Positions 27,990-35,931 of a DNA stretch of 64,000 nucleotides are shown here, piece after piece. Made by a program: the position numbers and the translations under genes. The notes beneath the pieces are model-generated. The model did not search any database and was not told the origin of the DNA. It worked only from the letters and a program-made list of their open reading frames with translations. Position 1 is the stretch's first letter; every line of letters starts with the position of its first letter. The DNA comes from Meinhardsimonia xiamenensis (lineage in GTDB: Bacteria; Pseudomonadota; Alphaproteobacteria; Rhodobacterales; Rhodobacteraceae): the NCBI RefSeq assembly GCF_900102905.1, contig NZ_FNFV01000002.1:124001-188000 (forward strand). The letters run 5' to 3'.

Positions 27990-29168
27990 TCAGTTCATGA
28001 AGCCCGGCGCGAGGAAGTAGAAGCCATAGGCCACGACAAGCGCCGGCACGGCGGAATAGAGGGTGGCCGCCACCGCTGCGCGCGGGTTCAGCGCGATTGC
28101 CGGGAATAGTGCGTCGCCGTCATTGGAGATGGCATTGCCGATCAACGCGGCAAAGGGGATCACGCCGTTGATGTAGAGCGTGACGACGAGCACCTGCGGC
28201 CCGCAGCCGGGGATGAAGCCTACAAGGATCGCCACCAGCGGCAGGAGCGGCAGGATCACCTCGAAGGCCGCGCGCAGATCGACCCCGGCAAAGGCGACGA
28301 GGTAGTCATAGGCAAGAAAGGCCGCGATCACCCACACGGAGATGAAGGAAGTCTCCTCCGCCATGCGCGTGAGCGGCGGATCCTCGTCATTGGTCATGGC
28401 GTGAACGGGCGAGACGGCGCGGATGAAGAGGCCAAGCAGCGCCCCGGCCACGCCGAGCCAGAGGGCGGGTATGCCGAAGAGACTGTCGATCTCGATCTGC
28501 GCGATCTGCGCCCCGCCAACCACGAGGCCGGGCAGGACGAGAACGCCATAGGCAATGTCGCGCAGCCGGATGCGGCCGATGCGGGGGGCAATCCGGCACT
28601 CGGCCGTCAAGGTCCGGTATTCGATGCGGTTGAAGCGGTCCACCAGCCACCCGGAAATGATGCCGACCGCAAAGCTCAGCGGCAGCACCACGGCGGCGGC
28701 GTCGGGCCGTGTGGCGATCAGCAGAAAGGCGGCGTCGCCCATGGTGGCGGTCAGCGTGGCGACAACGGCGCCAAAGCCGACATGGCCGCTGGTGTAGGCG
28801 GCCACCACCACCACCGCGCCGCCGCAGCCCGGTGTCGCGCCCATCAGCGCTGCCAGCGGCACCTGCAGCCCGCGCGACTTTTGCAGCGCCTCGGCAATGT
28901 TGAAACGAAAGAGCCGCTCGGCGCCGTAGAAGAGCATCAGCGTGGCGGCAACGAAGACGCTCACCTGAAAAAAGGCGTCCGCCATCAGGCCGCGCGTGAG
29001 CGCGCCGAGCTCGCCGGGTGCCGCTGCCAGCGCGGCGAGGGCAAGCGCGAAGGCCAGCCGCCGCGCCTGCATGGCGCCAAGGCCCGCGATCACGGAGGAG
29101 GGGGCCGCTCCGGCGGAGCCGGCCGCAGCAGCGGCGGAAGCCGCGACGGATTCGGGAGTCGAGGTCAT
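27990..29168 (-). CDS. putative 10-TM heavy-metal/manganese exporter (PF11449-like)
   Basis: A 392-residue membrane protein with about ten hydrophobic segments after an Ala/Ser-rich N-terminus. Two halves contain matching motifs: MGATPGCGGAVVVVAAY (about 109-125) and VGFIPGCGPQVLVVTLY (about 320-336). This repeat of P-G-C-G is typical of the ArsP_2 / putative manganese transporter family. The cysteines may bind the metal. A Fur-type palindrome lies 17 bases before the ATG, so expression is probably controlled by a Fur/Mur-family metal sensor, supporting a role in metal homeostasis. The substrate (Mn or another metal) is not proved. Confidence 0.82.
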   Translation of the reverse strand: MTSTPESVAASAAAAAGSAGAAPSSVIAGLGAMQARRLAFALALAALAAAPGELGALTRGLMADAFFQVSVFVAATLMLFYGAERLFRFNIAEALQKSRGLQVPLAALMGATPGCGGAVVVVAAYTSGHVGFGAVVATLTATMGDAAFLLIATRPDAAAVVLPLSFAVGIISGWLVDRFNRIEYRTLTAECRIAPRIGRIRLRDIAYGVLVLPGLVVGGAQIAQIEIDSLFGIPALWLGVAGALLGLFIRAVSPVHAMTNDEDPPLTRMAEETSFISVWVIAAFLAYDYLVAFAGVDLRAAFEVILPLLPLVAILVGFIPGCGPQVLVVTLYINGVIPFAALIGNAISNDGDALFPAIALNPRAAVAATLYSAVPALVVAYGFYFLAPGFMN

Positions 29169-29184
29169 GGCGCGTCTTCCTGCA

Positions 29185-29203
29185 ATTGCGAATTATTCTC
29201 AAT
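29185..29203. promoter_or_regulatory. Fur/Mur-type box upstream of the metal exporter
   Basis: ATTGCGAATTATTCTCAAT is a 9-1-9 inverted repeat with a single mismatch (C against A) and an inner 7-1-7 core (TGCGAAT-T-ATTCTCA) in the classic Fur-box layout. It ends 17 bases before the exporter start. The site fits Fur, Mur or a similar Fur-family regulator. Confidence 0.72.
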
Positions 29204-29306
29204 ACAGGAACATAGCACTTGCCGCCGCCGGTGCAAGCGCGAATAAAGAGCGCCGACGGCAAGGGCAGCGCCCTCGGGCAGGAGGGGCGGCGAGAGGGAC
29301 GGTGGC

Positions 29307-29726
29307 ATGGACCCTGACAAGCTGAAACGGGCTGACCAGTTCATCCAGGCATTGCCGCACAGCCGCGCGCTCGGCATGCGCCTGACCGACCTCGGCCCCG
29401 GAATCGCAGAGGTGGAGATGCCCTGGGACGCGCGCTTTGTCGGTGATCCCGAGACGGGCGTGATCCACGGCGGGGCGGTCTCGGCGCTGATGGACACCTG
29501 CGCCGGCGCGGCGGTGATGGCGCATCCCTCCAACCCCGGCGGCACCGCGACGCTCGATCTGAGGATCGACTACATGCGCCCGGCCACGCCGGGGCAGAAG
29601 ATCACCGCCCGCGCCGAATGCTACCACATGACCCGCTCGGTCGCCTTCGTGCGCGCCACCGCCTGCGACGAGGACCGCTCCCGCCCCGTCGCCGCCGCCA
29701 CCGGCGCCTTCACGGTGGAGCGCTGA
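29307..29726 (+). CDS. PaaI-family hotdog thioesterase 1
   Basis: A 139-residue hotdog-fold protein of the PaaI thioesterase family. The [19 protein letters not shown] block (about 52-70) carries the HGG motif with Asp, and [17 protein letters not shown] is the central strand region. Such enzymes hydrolyse acyl-CoA thioesters, often to rescue CoA trapped in dead-end products. It begins a three-gene run with a second PaaI gene 3 bases later and a MATE gene overlapping that. The tight link of two thioesterases suggests a heteromeric hotdog enzyme, an inference only. Confidence 0.87.
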   Translation: MDPDKLKRADQFIQALPHSRALGMRLTDLGPGIAEVEMPWDARFVGDPETGVIHGGAVSALMDTCAGAAVMAHPSNPGGTATLDLRIDYMRPATPGQKITARAECYHMTRSVAFVRATACDEDRSRPVAAATGAFTVER

Positions 29727-29729
29727 GCC

Positions 29730-30257
29730 ATGACGCCCCGTCGTCCGCGCCCCGAGCCCGTGCAGGTGGTCAAGCAGCGCCGCGACGCCGCGCTGCGCGC
29801 GCTGGTCGATGGCGTGCCCTACATCCGCTTTCTCGGTATCAGCTTCGACCGGCGTGGCGACGAGCTCACCGCCACCATGGCCTATGACGAAAAGCTCATC
29901 GGCAACCCGCTGCTGCCCGCCCTGCACGGCGGCGCCACGGCGGCCTTTCTGGAGGTGACGGCGATCATCGAGCTGTCTTGGTCATATCTCTGGGAAGACA
30001 TCGAATCAGGCCGCATCGACCCGGCCGACATCGACGCGCGCCACCTGCCGCGCCTGCCCAAGACCATCGACTTCACGGTGGATTACCTGCGCTCGGGCCT
30101 GCCGCGTGACGCTTACGCCCGCGCCCGCGTCAACCGCTCGGGCCGGCGCTACGCCTCGGTCCATGTCGAGGCCTGGCAGGACAACCGCGCGCGCCCCTTC
30201 GCCCAGGCCACGGGGCATTTCCTGATGCCGCCGCCGCGCGAGGCCGAGGGCGCATGA
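29730..30257 (+). CDS. PaaI-family hotdog thioesterase 2
   Basis: A 175-residue hotdog protein that follows its paralogue by 3 bases. The core is LPALHGGATAAFLEVTAII (about 61-79), but the acidic catalytic position of the first paralogue (MDTC) is here LEVT, so the Glu may serve instead. KTIDFTVDYLRSGLPRDAY is the central strand. A 20-residue insertion (WEDIESGRIDPADIDARHLP) separates the main helix from it. The divergence between the two copies suggests different substrates or a mixed oligomer. Its stop overlaps the MATE start by four bases. Confidence 0.84.
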   Translation: MTPRRPRPEPVQVVKQRRDAALRALVDGVPYIRFLGISFDRRGDELTATMAYDEKLIGNPLLPALHGGATAAFLEVTAIIELSWSYLWEDIESGRIDPADIDARHLPRLPKTIDFTVDYLRSGLPRDAYARARVNRSGRRYASVHVEAWQDNRARPFAQATGHFLMPPPREAEGA

Positions 30258-31582
30258 CCGCGGCCGCGACGGCGCCTCCCGTCACCCACCGGCGGGTGCT
30301 GGCGATCGCCCTGCCCATCGTTCTCTCCAACGCCACCGTTCCCATCCTCGGCGCGGTCGATACCGGCGTTGTCGGCCAGCTCGGCGAGGCCGCCCCCATC
30401 GGCGCGGTGGGGATCGGCGCCATCATCCTCACCGCCATCTACTGGGTGTTCGGCTTCCTGCGCATGGGCACGGTGGGACTCACCGGCCAGGCCCGCGGCG
30501 CCGGCGACAGCGCCGAGGTCGCGGCGATGCTCGGGCGCGCGCTGATGATCGGGCTTGGCGCGGGCGCAGCCCTCATCGCGCTGCAATGGCCCCTCTTCGC
30601 CGGCGCCTTCGTGATCTCTCCGGCCTCGGCCGAGGTCGAGGGGCTTGCCCGCGACTACATGGCCATCCGCGTCTGGTCCGCGCCCGCCGCCATCGCCATC
30701 TACGGTATCACCGGCTGGCTCATCGCCCAGGAACGCACCCGCGCGGTGCTCGCCGTCCAGCTCGCGATGAATCTTGCCAACATCGCCCTCGACATCCTCT
30801 TCGTGCTCGGCTTCGGCTGGGGTGTGGAGGGCGTGGCGCTTGCTACCTTCCTCGCCGAATGGGGCGGGCTCGGCCTCGGCCTGTGGCTCTGCCGCGACGG
30901 TCTTTCCCACCCTGCCTTCCGCGCGCTGCCGCGCCTGCTCGATCGCGCGCGGCTGCGGCGCATGGGCGCCGTCAACCGTGACATCCTCATCCGCTCGCTC
31001 CTTCTCGAGGCGATCTTCGTCTCCTTCCTCTTCCTTGGGGCGGGCTTCGGCGATGTGACGCTCGCGGCCAATCAGGTGCTGATGCAGTTCCTGCACATCA
31101 CGGCCTATGCGCTTGACGGCTTTGCCTTCGCGGCCGAGGCGCTGGTGGCTCAGGCGATCGGGGCGCGCAACCGCGCGCTCCTGCGGCGCGGTGCGCTCGT
31201 CACCTCGAGCTGGGGGCTGGGGGCGGCGCTGCTGATGGCCGCGGCTTTCGCTCTCTTCGGCGGGGCGATCATCGACCTGATGACGACCGCTCCCGAAGTC
31301 CGGCTCGAGGCACGGCGTTATCTTCACTGGATGGTGCTCGCCCCCCTCCTCGGCGTCGCCCCCTGGATGCTTGACGGCATCTTCATCGGCGCCACGCGCG
31401 CGGCCGACATGCGCAACATGATGGCAGTCTCCGCCGCCGTCTATGCCCTCGCCGTCGCGCTGCTGCTGCCGCCGCTCGAAAACCACGGTCTGTGGCTTGC
31501 GCTCCTGCTCTCCTTCGCGGCTCGCGGCCTGACCCTTGCCCTGCGCTACCCCGCCGTCGAGCGCGACGCCGAAGCTTGCTGA
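30254..31582 (+). CDS. MATE-family efflux transporter
   Basis: A 442-residue inner-membrane protein with about twelve hydrophobic segments in two homologous halves, of the MATE family (DinF-like). The start region (VLAIALPIVLSNATVPILGAVD, VGQLGE) is typical, with the conserved Asp in the first helix (GAVDTGVVG), and the second half repeats the fold near ANQVLMQFLHI. These are Na+ or H+ coupled exporters of drugs and metabolites. The ATGA overlap with the second thioesterase gene suggests coupled expression; the exported compound is unknown. A repeat (copy E) follows 9 bases after the stop. Confidence 0.9.
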   Translation: MTAAATAPPVTHRRVLAIALPIVLSNATVPILGAVDTGVVGQLGEAAPIGAVGIGAIILTAIYWVFGFLRMGTVGLTGQARGAGDSAEVAAMLGRALMIGLGAGAALIALQWPLFAGAFVISPASAEVEGLARDYMAIRVWSAPAAIAIYGITGWLIAQERTRAVLAVQLAMNLANIALDILFVLGFGWGVEGVALATFLAEWGGLGLGLWLCRDGLSHPAFRALPRLLDRARLRRMGAVNRDILIRSLLLEAIFVSFLFLGAGFGDVTLAANQVLMQFLHITAYALDGFAFAAEALVAQAIGARNRALLRRGALVTSSWGLGAALLMAAAFALFGGAIIDLMTTAPEVRLEARRYLHWMVLAPLLGVAPWMLDGIFIGATRAADMRNMMAVSAAVYALAVALLLPPLENHGLWLALLLSFAARGLTLALRYPAVERDAEAC

Positions 31583-31591
31583 TCCTTCCTT

Positions 31592-31650
31592 CTCACCCTG
31601 GGTGGAAATACCCCGGGGGGAGCGCGACAGCGCGGGGGGCAGCGCCCCCC
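31592..31650 (-). repeat. GGTATTT-family intergenic repeat, copy E
   Basis: On the minus strand it has the hairpin GGGGGGC-GCT-GCCCCCC (31634-31650), then CTCCCCCCGGGG, TATTTCCACCCAGGGTGAGAAGG. The two-part build matches copy B, but here the element is opposite in sense to the preceding MATE gene. Confidence 0.7.
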
Positions 31651-31742
31651 TTCCACGGCTGACGGCGCCGGGGCGGTTGCGCTTTGCCGCGCGCCGGGCC
31701 AATTTGAGCCCGCTTCAGCCTCGATCAGGGAGTGTGCGCGCC

Positions 31743-31982
31743 ATGTCCTCACCCGTCTTCGTGCAACTGCGCTGCCGGCCCGGCACCACCTACAAGGTTG
31801 CCGAGGAAATCGCGCTGCGCGAGCTTCACTCCGAGCTCTACTCGACCTCGGGCGAATGGGATCTGCTGCTCAAGCTCTACATCCCCGAGGGCCAGGACAT
31901 CGGCCATTTCATCAACGAAAAGGTGCTCGACATCGACGGGATCGAGCGCTCGCTGACGACGCTGACCTTCAAGGCCTTCTGA
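31743..31982 (+). CDS. stand-alone Lrp/AsnC ligand-binding (RAM) domain protein
   Basis: A 79-residue protein matching the C-terminal RAM domain of Lrp/AsnC regulators with no helix-turn-helix. Features are VFVQLRCRPGTTYKVAEEI, SGEWDLLLKLYIPEG and a closing DGIERSLTTLTFKAF, the usual beta-alpha-beta pattern ending in TxxxxK. Stand-alone RAM proteins form oligomers that bind amino acids and may mix with full-length Lrp proteins. It is 4 bases before the phosphomannomutase start, suggesting co-translation. Its ligand and partner are not identifiable here. Confidence 0.85.
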   Translation: MSSPVFVQLRCRPGTTYKVAEEIALRELHSELYSTSGEWDLLLKLYIPEGQDIGHFINEKVLDIDGIERSLTTLTFKAF

Positions 31983-31986
31983 AACC

Positions 31987-33372
31987 GTGAACGCGCCTCT
32001 CCCCGCCTTCAAGAGCTACGACATCCGCGGCCGCGTCGGGCGCGATCTCGACGCGCCGCTCGCCCGCGCCGTGGGGCAGGCTTTCTCCGAGATCCTGGGC
32101 GCGCGCCGCGTTGTGCTAGGCCATGACGCGCGCGCCTCGAGCCCCGCGCTTGCCCATGCGCTGGCCGAGGGCGCGATGGCCGCCGGATCGGAGGTGCTCG
32201 AGCTTGGCCTGTGCGGCACCGAGGAGGTCTATTTCGCCACCGATCATCTCGGCGCCGATGGCGGGCTGATGGTGACGGGCTCGCACAATCCCATCGAGGA
32301 TAACGGCATCAAGATGGTGCGCGAAGGCGCCCGGCCGGTGAGCCGCGAAAGCGGGCTGGCCGAGATCGAGGCGCGCACGGCGGAGCTTCTCGCCCGCCCC
32401 GCGCCGCCGCCGCCAGCGGCGGGCACCCGCCGCCGCGTCGACCCGCGCCCGGCCTATGTCGCGCGCGTGCTGAGCTTCATCGAGCCTGCCCGTCTGAAAG
32501 GCTTCCGCCTTCTCGCCAACCCCGGCAACGGCGCGGCCGGCCCGACCTTCGCCGCCCTTGCCGAGGCGCTCGCCGCGGCTGGCGCGCAGCTCGAGATCGA
32601 GACGATCCAGGCCGCCCCCGACCCCAGTTTTCCAAACGGCATTCCCAACCCGCTCCTGCCCGAGAAGCGCGATGCCACCGCCGCCGCCGTGCGCGCCACC
32701 GGCGCCGACATCGGAATCGCCTGGGACGGCGACTTCGACCGCTGCTTCCTCTTCGACGAGACCGGCGGCTTCATCGATGGCGAATACATCGTCGGCCTTC
32801 TCGCCCGGGCGATGCTCGCCCGCCATCCGGGCGCGCGCATCGTCCATGATCCGCGCGTCATGTGGAACACGCAACGCGTCGTCGCCGAGGCCGGCGGCGA
32901 GGCGGTCGTCTCGCGCACGGGTCATGCGCTCATCAAGGCGAAGATGCGCGAGGTCGACGCCGTCTATGGCGGCGAGATGTCGGCCCATCACTACTTCCGC
33001 GACTTCATGTATTGCGACAGCGGCATGATCCCCTGGCTTCAGGTGCTCGCGGTTATGGCCGAGACCGGCCGGCCGCTCTCCGATCTCGTGGCCGAGATGC
33101 GCGCGCGTCACCCCTCTTCGGGCGAGATCAACTTCCGCCTTGCCGACCCCGCCGCCGCCATGGCCGCGGTCGAGGCGCAGTTCGGGGCCGAGGCAGAGGA
33201 GACCGACCGGCTCGACGGGCTGTCGATGAGCTTCTCCAACTGGCGCTTCAACCTGCGCGCCTCCAACACCGAGCCGGTGCTGAGGCTGAATGTCGAGGCG
33301 CTGGGCGACGCGGCCCTTGTGGCGCGCAAGGTCGAGGAGATAAGGGCGGTGATCGCGGGCGCGGGTAGCTGA
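31987..33372 (+). CDS. phosphomannomutase / phosphoglucomutase
   Basis: A 461-residue alpha-D-phosphohexomutase starting with GTG at 31987, 4 bases after the RAM gene. The phosphoserine loop is VTGSHNPIEDNGIK (about residues 96-109). The metal-binding loop is WDGDFDRC, the sugar-specificity loop GGEMSAHHYFRDF, and the phosphate-binding loop RASNTEPVLRLNVE is near the C-terminus. It interconverts mannose or glucose 6- and 1-phosphates for GDP-mannose or UDP-glucose, feeding exopolysaccharide, lipopolysaccharide or capsule. The order of domains is that of AlgC-type PMM/PGM rather than GlmM. Confidence 0.92.
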   Translation: MNAPLPAFKSYDIRGRVGRDLDAPLARAVGQAFSEILGARRVVLGHDARASSPALAHALAEGAMAAGSEVLELGLCGTEEVYFATDHLGADGGLMVTGSHNPIEDNGIKMVREGARPVSRESGLAEIEARTAELLARPAPPPPAAGTRRRVDPRPAYVARVLSFIEPARLKGFRLLANPGNGAAGPTFAALAEALAAAGAQLEIETIQAAPDPSFPNGIPNPLLPEKRDATAAAVRATGADIGIAWDGDFDRCFLFDETGGFIDGEYIVGLLARAMLARHPGARIVHDPRVMWNTQRVVAEAGGEAVVSRTGHALIKAKMREVDAVYGGEMSAHHYFRDFMYCDSGMIPWLQVLAVMAETGRPLSDLVAEMRARHPSSGEINFRLADPAAAMAAVEAQFGAEAEETDRLDGLSMSFSNWRFNLRASNTEPVLRLNVEALGDAALVARKVEEIRAVIAGAGS

Positions 33373-33405
33373 GGAACGCCGATTGGGCCATCGCGTTCTG
33401 ACTTG

Positions 33406-33470
33406 CGCGAAGGGCGGCGCCCGCCCATGGGGGCGCGGCGGGCGCTGCCCGGCCTGACGGCCGGGTTGAG
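33406..33470 (+). repeat. GC-rich intergenic repeat, family 2, copy a
   Basis: It contains GCGAAGGGCGGCGCCCG, GGGGGCG, GGCGGGCGCTGCCC and GGCCTGACGGCC in order. The last is a small hairpin with a TGA loop. The same ordered blocks appear at 38886-38976 and, inverted, at 35224-35318. Confidence 0.65.
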
Positions 33471-33554
33471 CGGAGTCTCAATGAAACACGCCCCTTTTCG
33501 GCCGCGCTCCGCTCTGCTTTAGTCGCCCCGGCCAGTTCAGGCAGGGAGGAGCGC

Positions 33555-35189
33555 ATGAAGGGCCTGATGATGGACCGTCCGCTGCGCATTGCGGACATTC
33601 TGACCTATGCCGCCGAGGTGACGCCCGAAGGCGAGATCGTCTCGGTCCGCACCGAGGGGGACATCCACCGCACCACCTATGCCGAGACCCACCGACGCGT
33701 GGCGCAGCTTGCCCATGCGCTGCGCGAGCTCGGCGTCAGGCAAGGCGACCGGGTGGCGACGCTCGCCTGGAACACCCACCGCCATTTCGAGCTCTACTAC
33801 GCGATCTCGGGCATCGGCGCGGTCTGCCACACCATCAACCCGCGCCTTCCGCCCGAACAGATGAGCTACATCGTCAATCACGCGAAGGACTCGATCCTGT
33901 TTCTCGATACCACCTTCGTGCCGCTCGTCGAGAAGCTCATGGAGCACCTGCCCGAGAGCCTGCGCTATGTGGTGATGACCGACCGGGCGCATATGCCCGA
34001 GACCACGCTCCCCGGTGCCATGGTCTATGAGGAGCTTCTCGCCGGCCAGCCCGAGGCGATCGACTGGCCCGAGTTCGACGAGAACACCGCCGCGGGGCTG
34101 TGCTACACCTCCGGCACCACTGGCGTGCCCAAGGGCGCGCTCTACTCGCACCGCTCCACCGTCCTGCATGCAATGATGGTGGGGCTCGGCCTGCCGGAAG
34201 CCTTGCGCGAGGGCCGGCGCATCCTGCCCGTGGTGCCGCTCTTTCATGTCAACGCCTGGGGGCTGCCTTACGCCGCGCCGCTCACCGGCGCCTCGCTCGT
34301 CTTTCCCGGCCCCGCGCTCGACGGCAAGTCGCTGTTTGCGCTCATGGACCGCGAGAAGGTGTTCTCCGCCTGGGGCGTGCCCACCGTCTGGCTCGGGCTT
34401 CTGGCCGAGATCCGCGAGCAGGGCCGGGTGCCGGAGGGCTTCGGCGATGTGGTGATCGGCGGCTCGGCCGCGCCGCGCTCGATGATCGCGGCCTTCGAGG
34501 AGCTGGGCGTGAATGTCTGCCACGCGTGGGGCATGACCGAGATGAGCCCCGTGGGCACGCAGGGCAACCTGCCGCTCGCGATGAAGGACGCACCGCTTGA
34601 GGAGAAGCTGCGGCTCAAGTCGAAGCAGGGGCGGCGCATCTTCGGGGTGGAGCTGAAGATCGTCGACGATCAGGGCAACCGCCTGCCCCATGACGGCAAG
34701 GCCACGGGCGAGCTTTACGTGCGCGGCCCCGCGATCATCTCTGGCTATTACGAAAACCCCGAAGCGAGCGCCAAGGCCTTTGACAAGGAGGGCTGGTTCG
34801 CCACCGGCGACATCGCCTCGATCGACCCGGCGGGCTATCTGGAGATCCGCGACCGGGCGAAGGATCTGATCAAGTCGGGGGGCGAGTGGATCTCGTCGCT
34901 CGATCTGGAGAATGTGGTGATGAGCTATCCCGGCGTGGCCAACTGCGCGGTGATCGCCGTGCCGCATCCGAAATGGGGCGAGCGGCCGCTTCTCGTCGTG
35001 GTGCCGAAGGAGGGCGCGAAGCCCGAGCCGGGCGAGCTGATCGCGCTTCTCGGCCAGCACTTCGCCAAGTGGCAGCTTCCCGACGACGTGGTGTTTGTCG
35101 AGGCGCTGCCGCTCACGGCCACGGGGAAGGTCTCAAAGCTCACGCTGCGCGAGCAGTTCGCGCACCACAAGCTGCCGGATGCGGGGTGA
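33555..35189 (+). CDS. acyl-CoA synthetase (DmdB/AlkK-like fatty acid-CoA ligase)
   Basis: A 544-residue AMP-forming ligase. The phosphate loop is CYTSGTTGVPKGALYSH (about 182-198), the A5 motif is HAWGMTEMSP, A7 is WFATGDIA and A8 is DLIKSGGEWISSLDLEN. The catalytic lysine is K in LTATGKVSKLTL near the C-terminus. Overall it resembles the medium-chain / methylmercaptopropionate-CoA ligases (DmdB) of marine Roseobacters, but the substrate cannot be told from sequence. It heads the run MaoC - ACAD - histidine phosphatase - kinase on the same strand. In that context it may activate a hydroxy acid for the downstream kinase and ACAD. It has a GGGAGGAG site before the ATG. Confidence 0.9.
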   Translation: MKGLMMDRPLRIADILTYAAEVTPEGEIVSVRTEGDIHRTTYAETHRRVAQLAHALRELGVRQGDRVATLAWNTHRHFELYYAISGIGAVCHTINPRLPPEQMSYIVNHAKDSILFLDTTFVPLVEKLMEHLPESLRYVVMTDRAHMPETTLPGAMVYEELLAGQPEAIDWPEFDENTAAGLCYTSGTTGVPKGALYSHRSTVLHAMMVGLGLPEALREGRRILPVVPLFHVNAWGLPYAAPLTGASLVFPGPALDGKSLFALMDREKVFSAWGVPTVWLGLLAEIREQGRVPEGFGDVVIGGSAAPRSMIAAFEELGVNVCHAWGMTEMSPVGTQGNLPLAMKDAPLEEKLRLKSKQGRRIFGVELKIVDDQGNRLPHDGKATGELYVRGPAIISGYYENPEASAKAFDKEGWFATGDIASIDPAGYLEIRDRAKDLIKSGGEWISSLDLENVVMSYPGVANCAVIAVPHPKWGERPLLVVVPKEGAKPEPGELIALLGQHFAKWQLPDDVVFVEALPLTATGKVSKLTLREQFAHHKLPDAG

Positions 35190-35223
35190 GAGGGCAGGTG
35201 TTGGCTGATGCGCTGACATCATG

Positions 35224-35318
35224 GCCCCGCCCGGGCCAACGGCCCGGGCAGCGCCCGACCCGCCCCACAGGGCGGGCGCTTTCAGCGCCCACCCTCGGGC
35301 CGGGCGCTGCCCTCCGGC
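35224..35318 (-). repeat. GC-rich intergenic repeat, family 2, copy c (inverted)
   Basis: On the minus strand it reads GGGCAGCGCCCGGCCCGAGG, GTGGGCGCTGAAAGCGCCC, GCCC, GGGGCGGG, CGGGCGCTGCCCGGGCC in an order matching copy b (38886-38976). It sits between the CoA-ligase gene and the MaoC gene and contains several hairpins. Confidence 0.65.
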
Positions 35319-35331
35319 GCGATGAGGCGCC

Positions 35332-35811
35332 ATGACCGCCCGCGCCCTCACCCCGGCCGAGATGGCCGCGCGCCTGGGCGAGGAGCTCGGGGTTTCGCGC
35401 TGGTTCACCATCGACCAGCCGATGATCGACGCCTTCGCCGCGCTCACGGAAGACGACCAGTTCATCCACACCGACCCCGAGCGCGCCCGTAAGACCCCGT
35501 TCGGCGGTACGGTGGCGCATGGGTTTCTGACCCTCTCGCTCCTGTCGGCCATGGCCTATGATGCCGAGCCGCCGCTTGCCGGCGCGCGCATGAGCGTCAA
35601 CTATGGCTTCGACCGGTTGCGCTTCGTTGCGCCGGTGCCGGCGGGCGCACGGGTGCGGGGGCGGTTCGTGCTCGCCGGGCTCGAGGAGCGCCGCCCCGGC
35701 GAGGTCACGCTTGCATGGGATGTGACGGTGGAGATCGAAGGCGCCGAGCGACCGGCGCTGGCCGCGCGCTGGCTGCAGCGGTGGTATCTGGTGAATGGTG
35801 GCCAGGGCTGA
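35332..35811 (+). CDS. MaoC-like enoyl-CoA hydratase
   Basis: A 159-residue hotdog-fold hydratase of the MaoC/R-specific enoyl-CoA hydratase family. The catalytic block is DDQFIHTDPERARKTPFGG followed by TVAHGFLTLSL (about 43-73), holding the Asp-x5-His dyad and the HG motif. It adds water to 2-enoyl-CoA or dehydrates a 3-hydroxyacyl-CoA. It sits between the CoA ligase and the ACAD11-like gene with repeat elements in both gaps (142 and 120 bases), so co-transcription is likely but not certain. The active-site residues are intact. Confidence 0.88.
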   Translation: MTARALTPAEMAARLGEELGVSRWFTIDQPMIDAFAALTEDDQFIHTDPERARKTPFGGTVAHGFLTLSLLSAMAYDAEPPLAGARMSVNYGFDRLRFVAPVPAGARVRGRFVLAGLEERRPGEVTLAWDVTVEIEGAERPALAARWLQRWYLVNGGQG

Positions 35812-35899
35812 TGCCGCCCGGAGCGCGCAGCGTTCCGGGCATGCGCCCGCCCTCACCCTTGGCGGGCGCATTCGCGCCCACCCGGGCGGACGCATGCCC
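35812..35899 (+). repeat. GC-rich intergenic repeat, family 3, copy 2
   Basis: It contains GCCGCCCGGAGCGCGCAGCG, TTCCGGGCATG, the hairpin GCGCCCGCC...GGCGGGCGC, and GGGCGGACGCATGCC. The first and last blocks match 15596-15659 inverted. It fills most of the gap between the MaoC and ACAD genes. Confidence 0.55.
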
Positions 35900-35931
35900 T
35901 CGGCCGAGACACACGGGAAAAGGAGCGTGAG

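Noticed and set aside
33373-33554. CRISPR array suspected from GC repeats in intergenic gaps
   Set aside because: The repeats are dispersed single units many kilobases apart, not regularly spaced direct repeats, and no cas genes are present.
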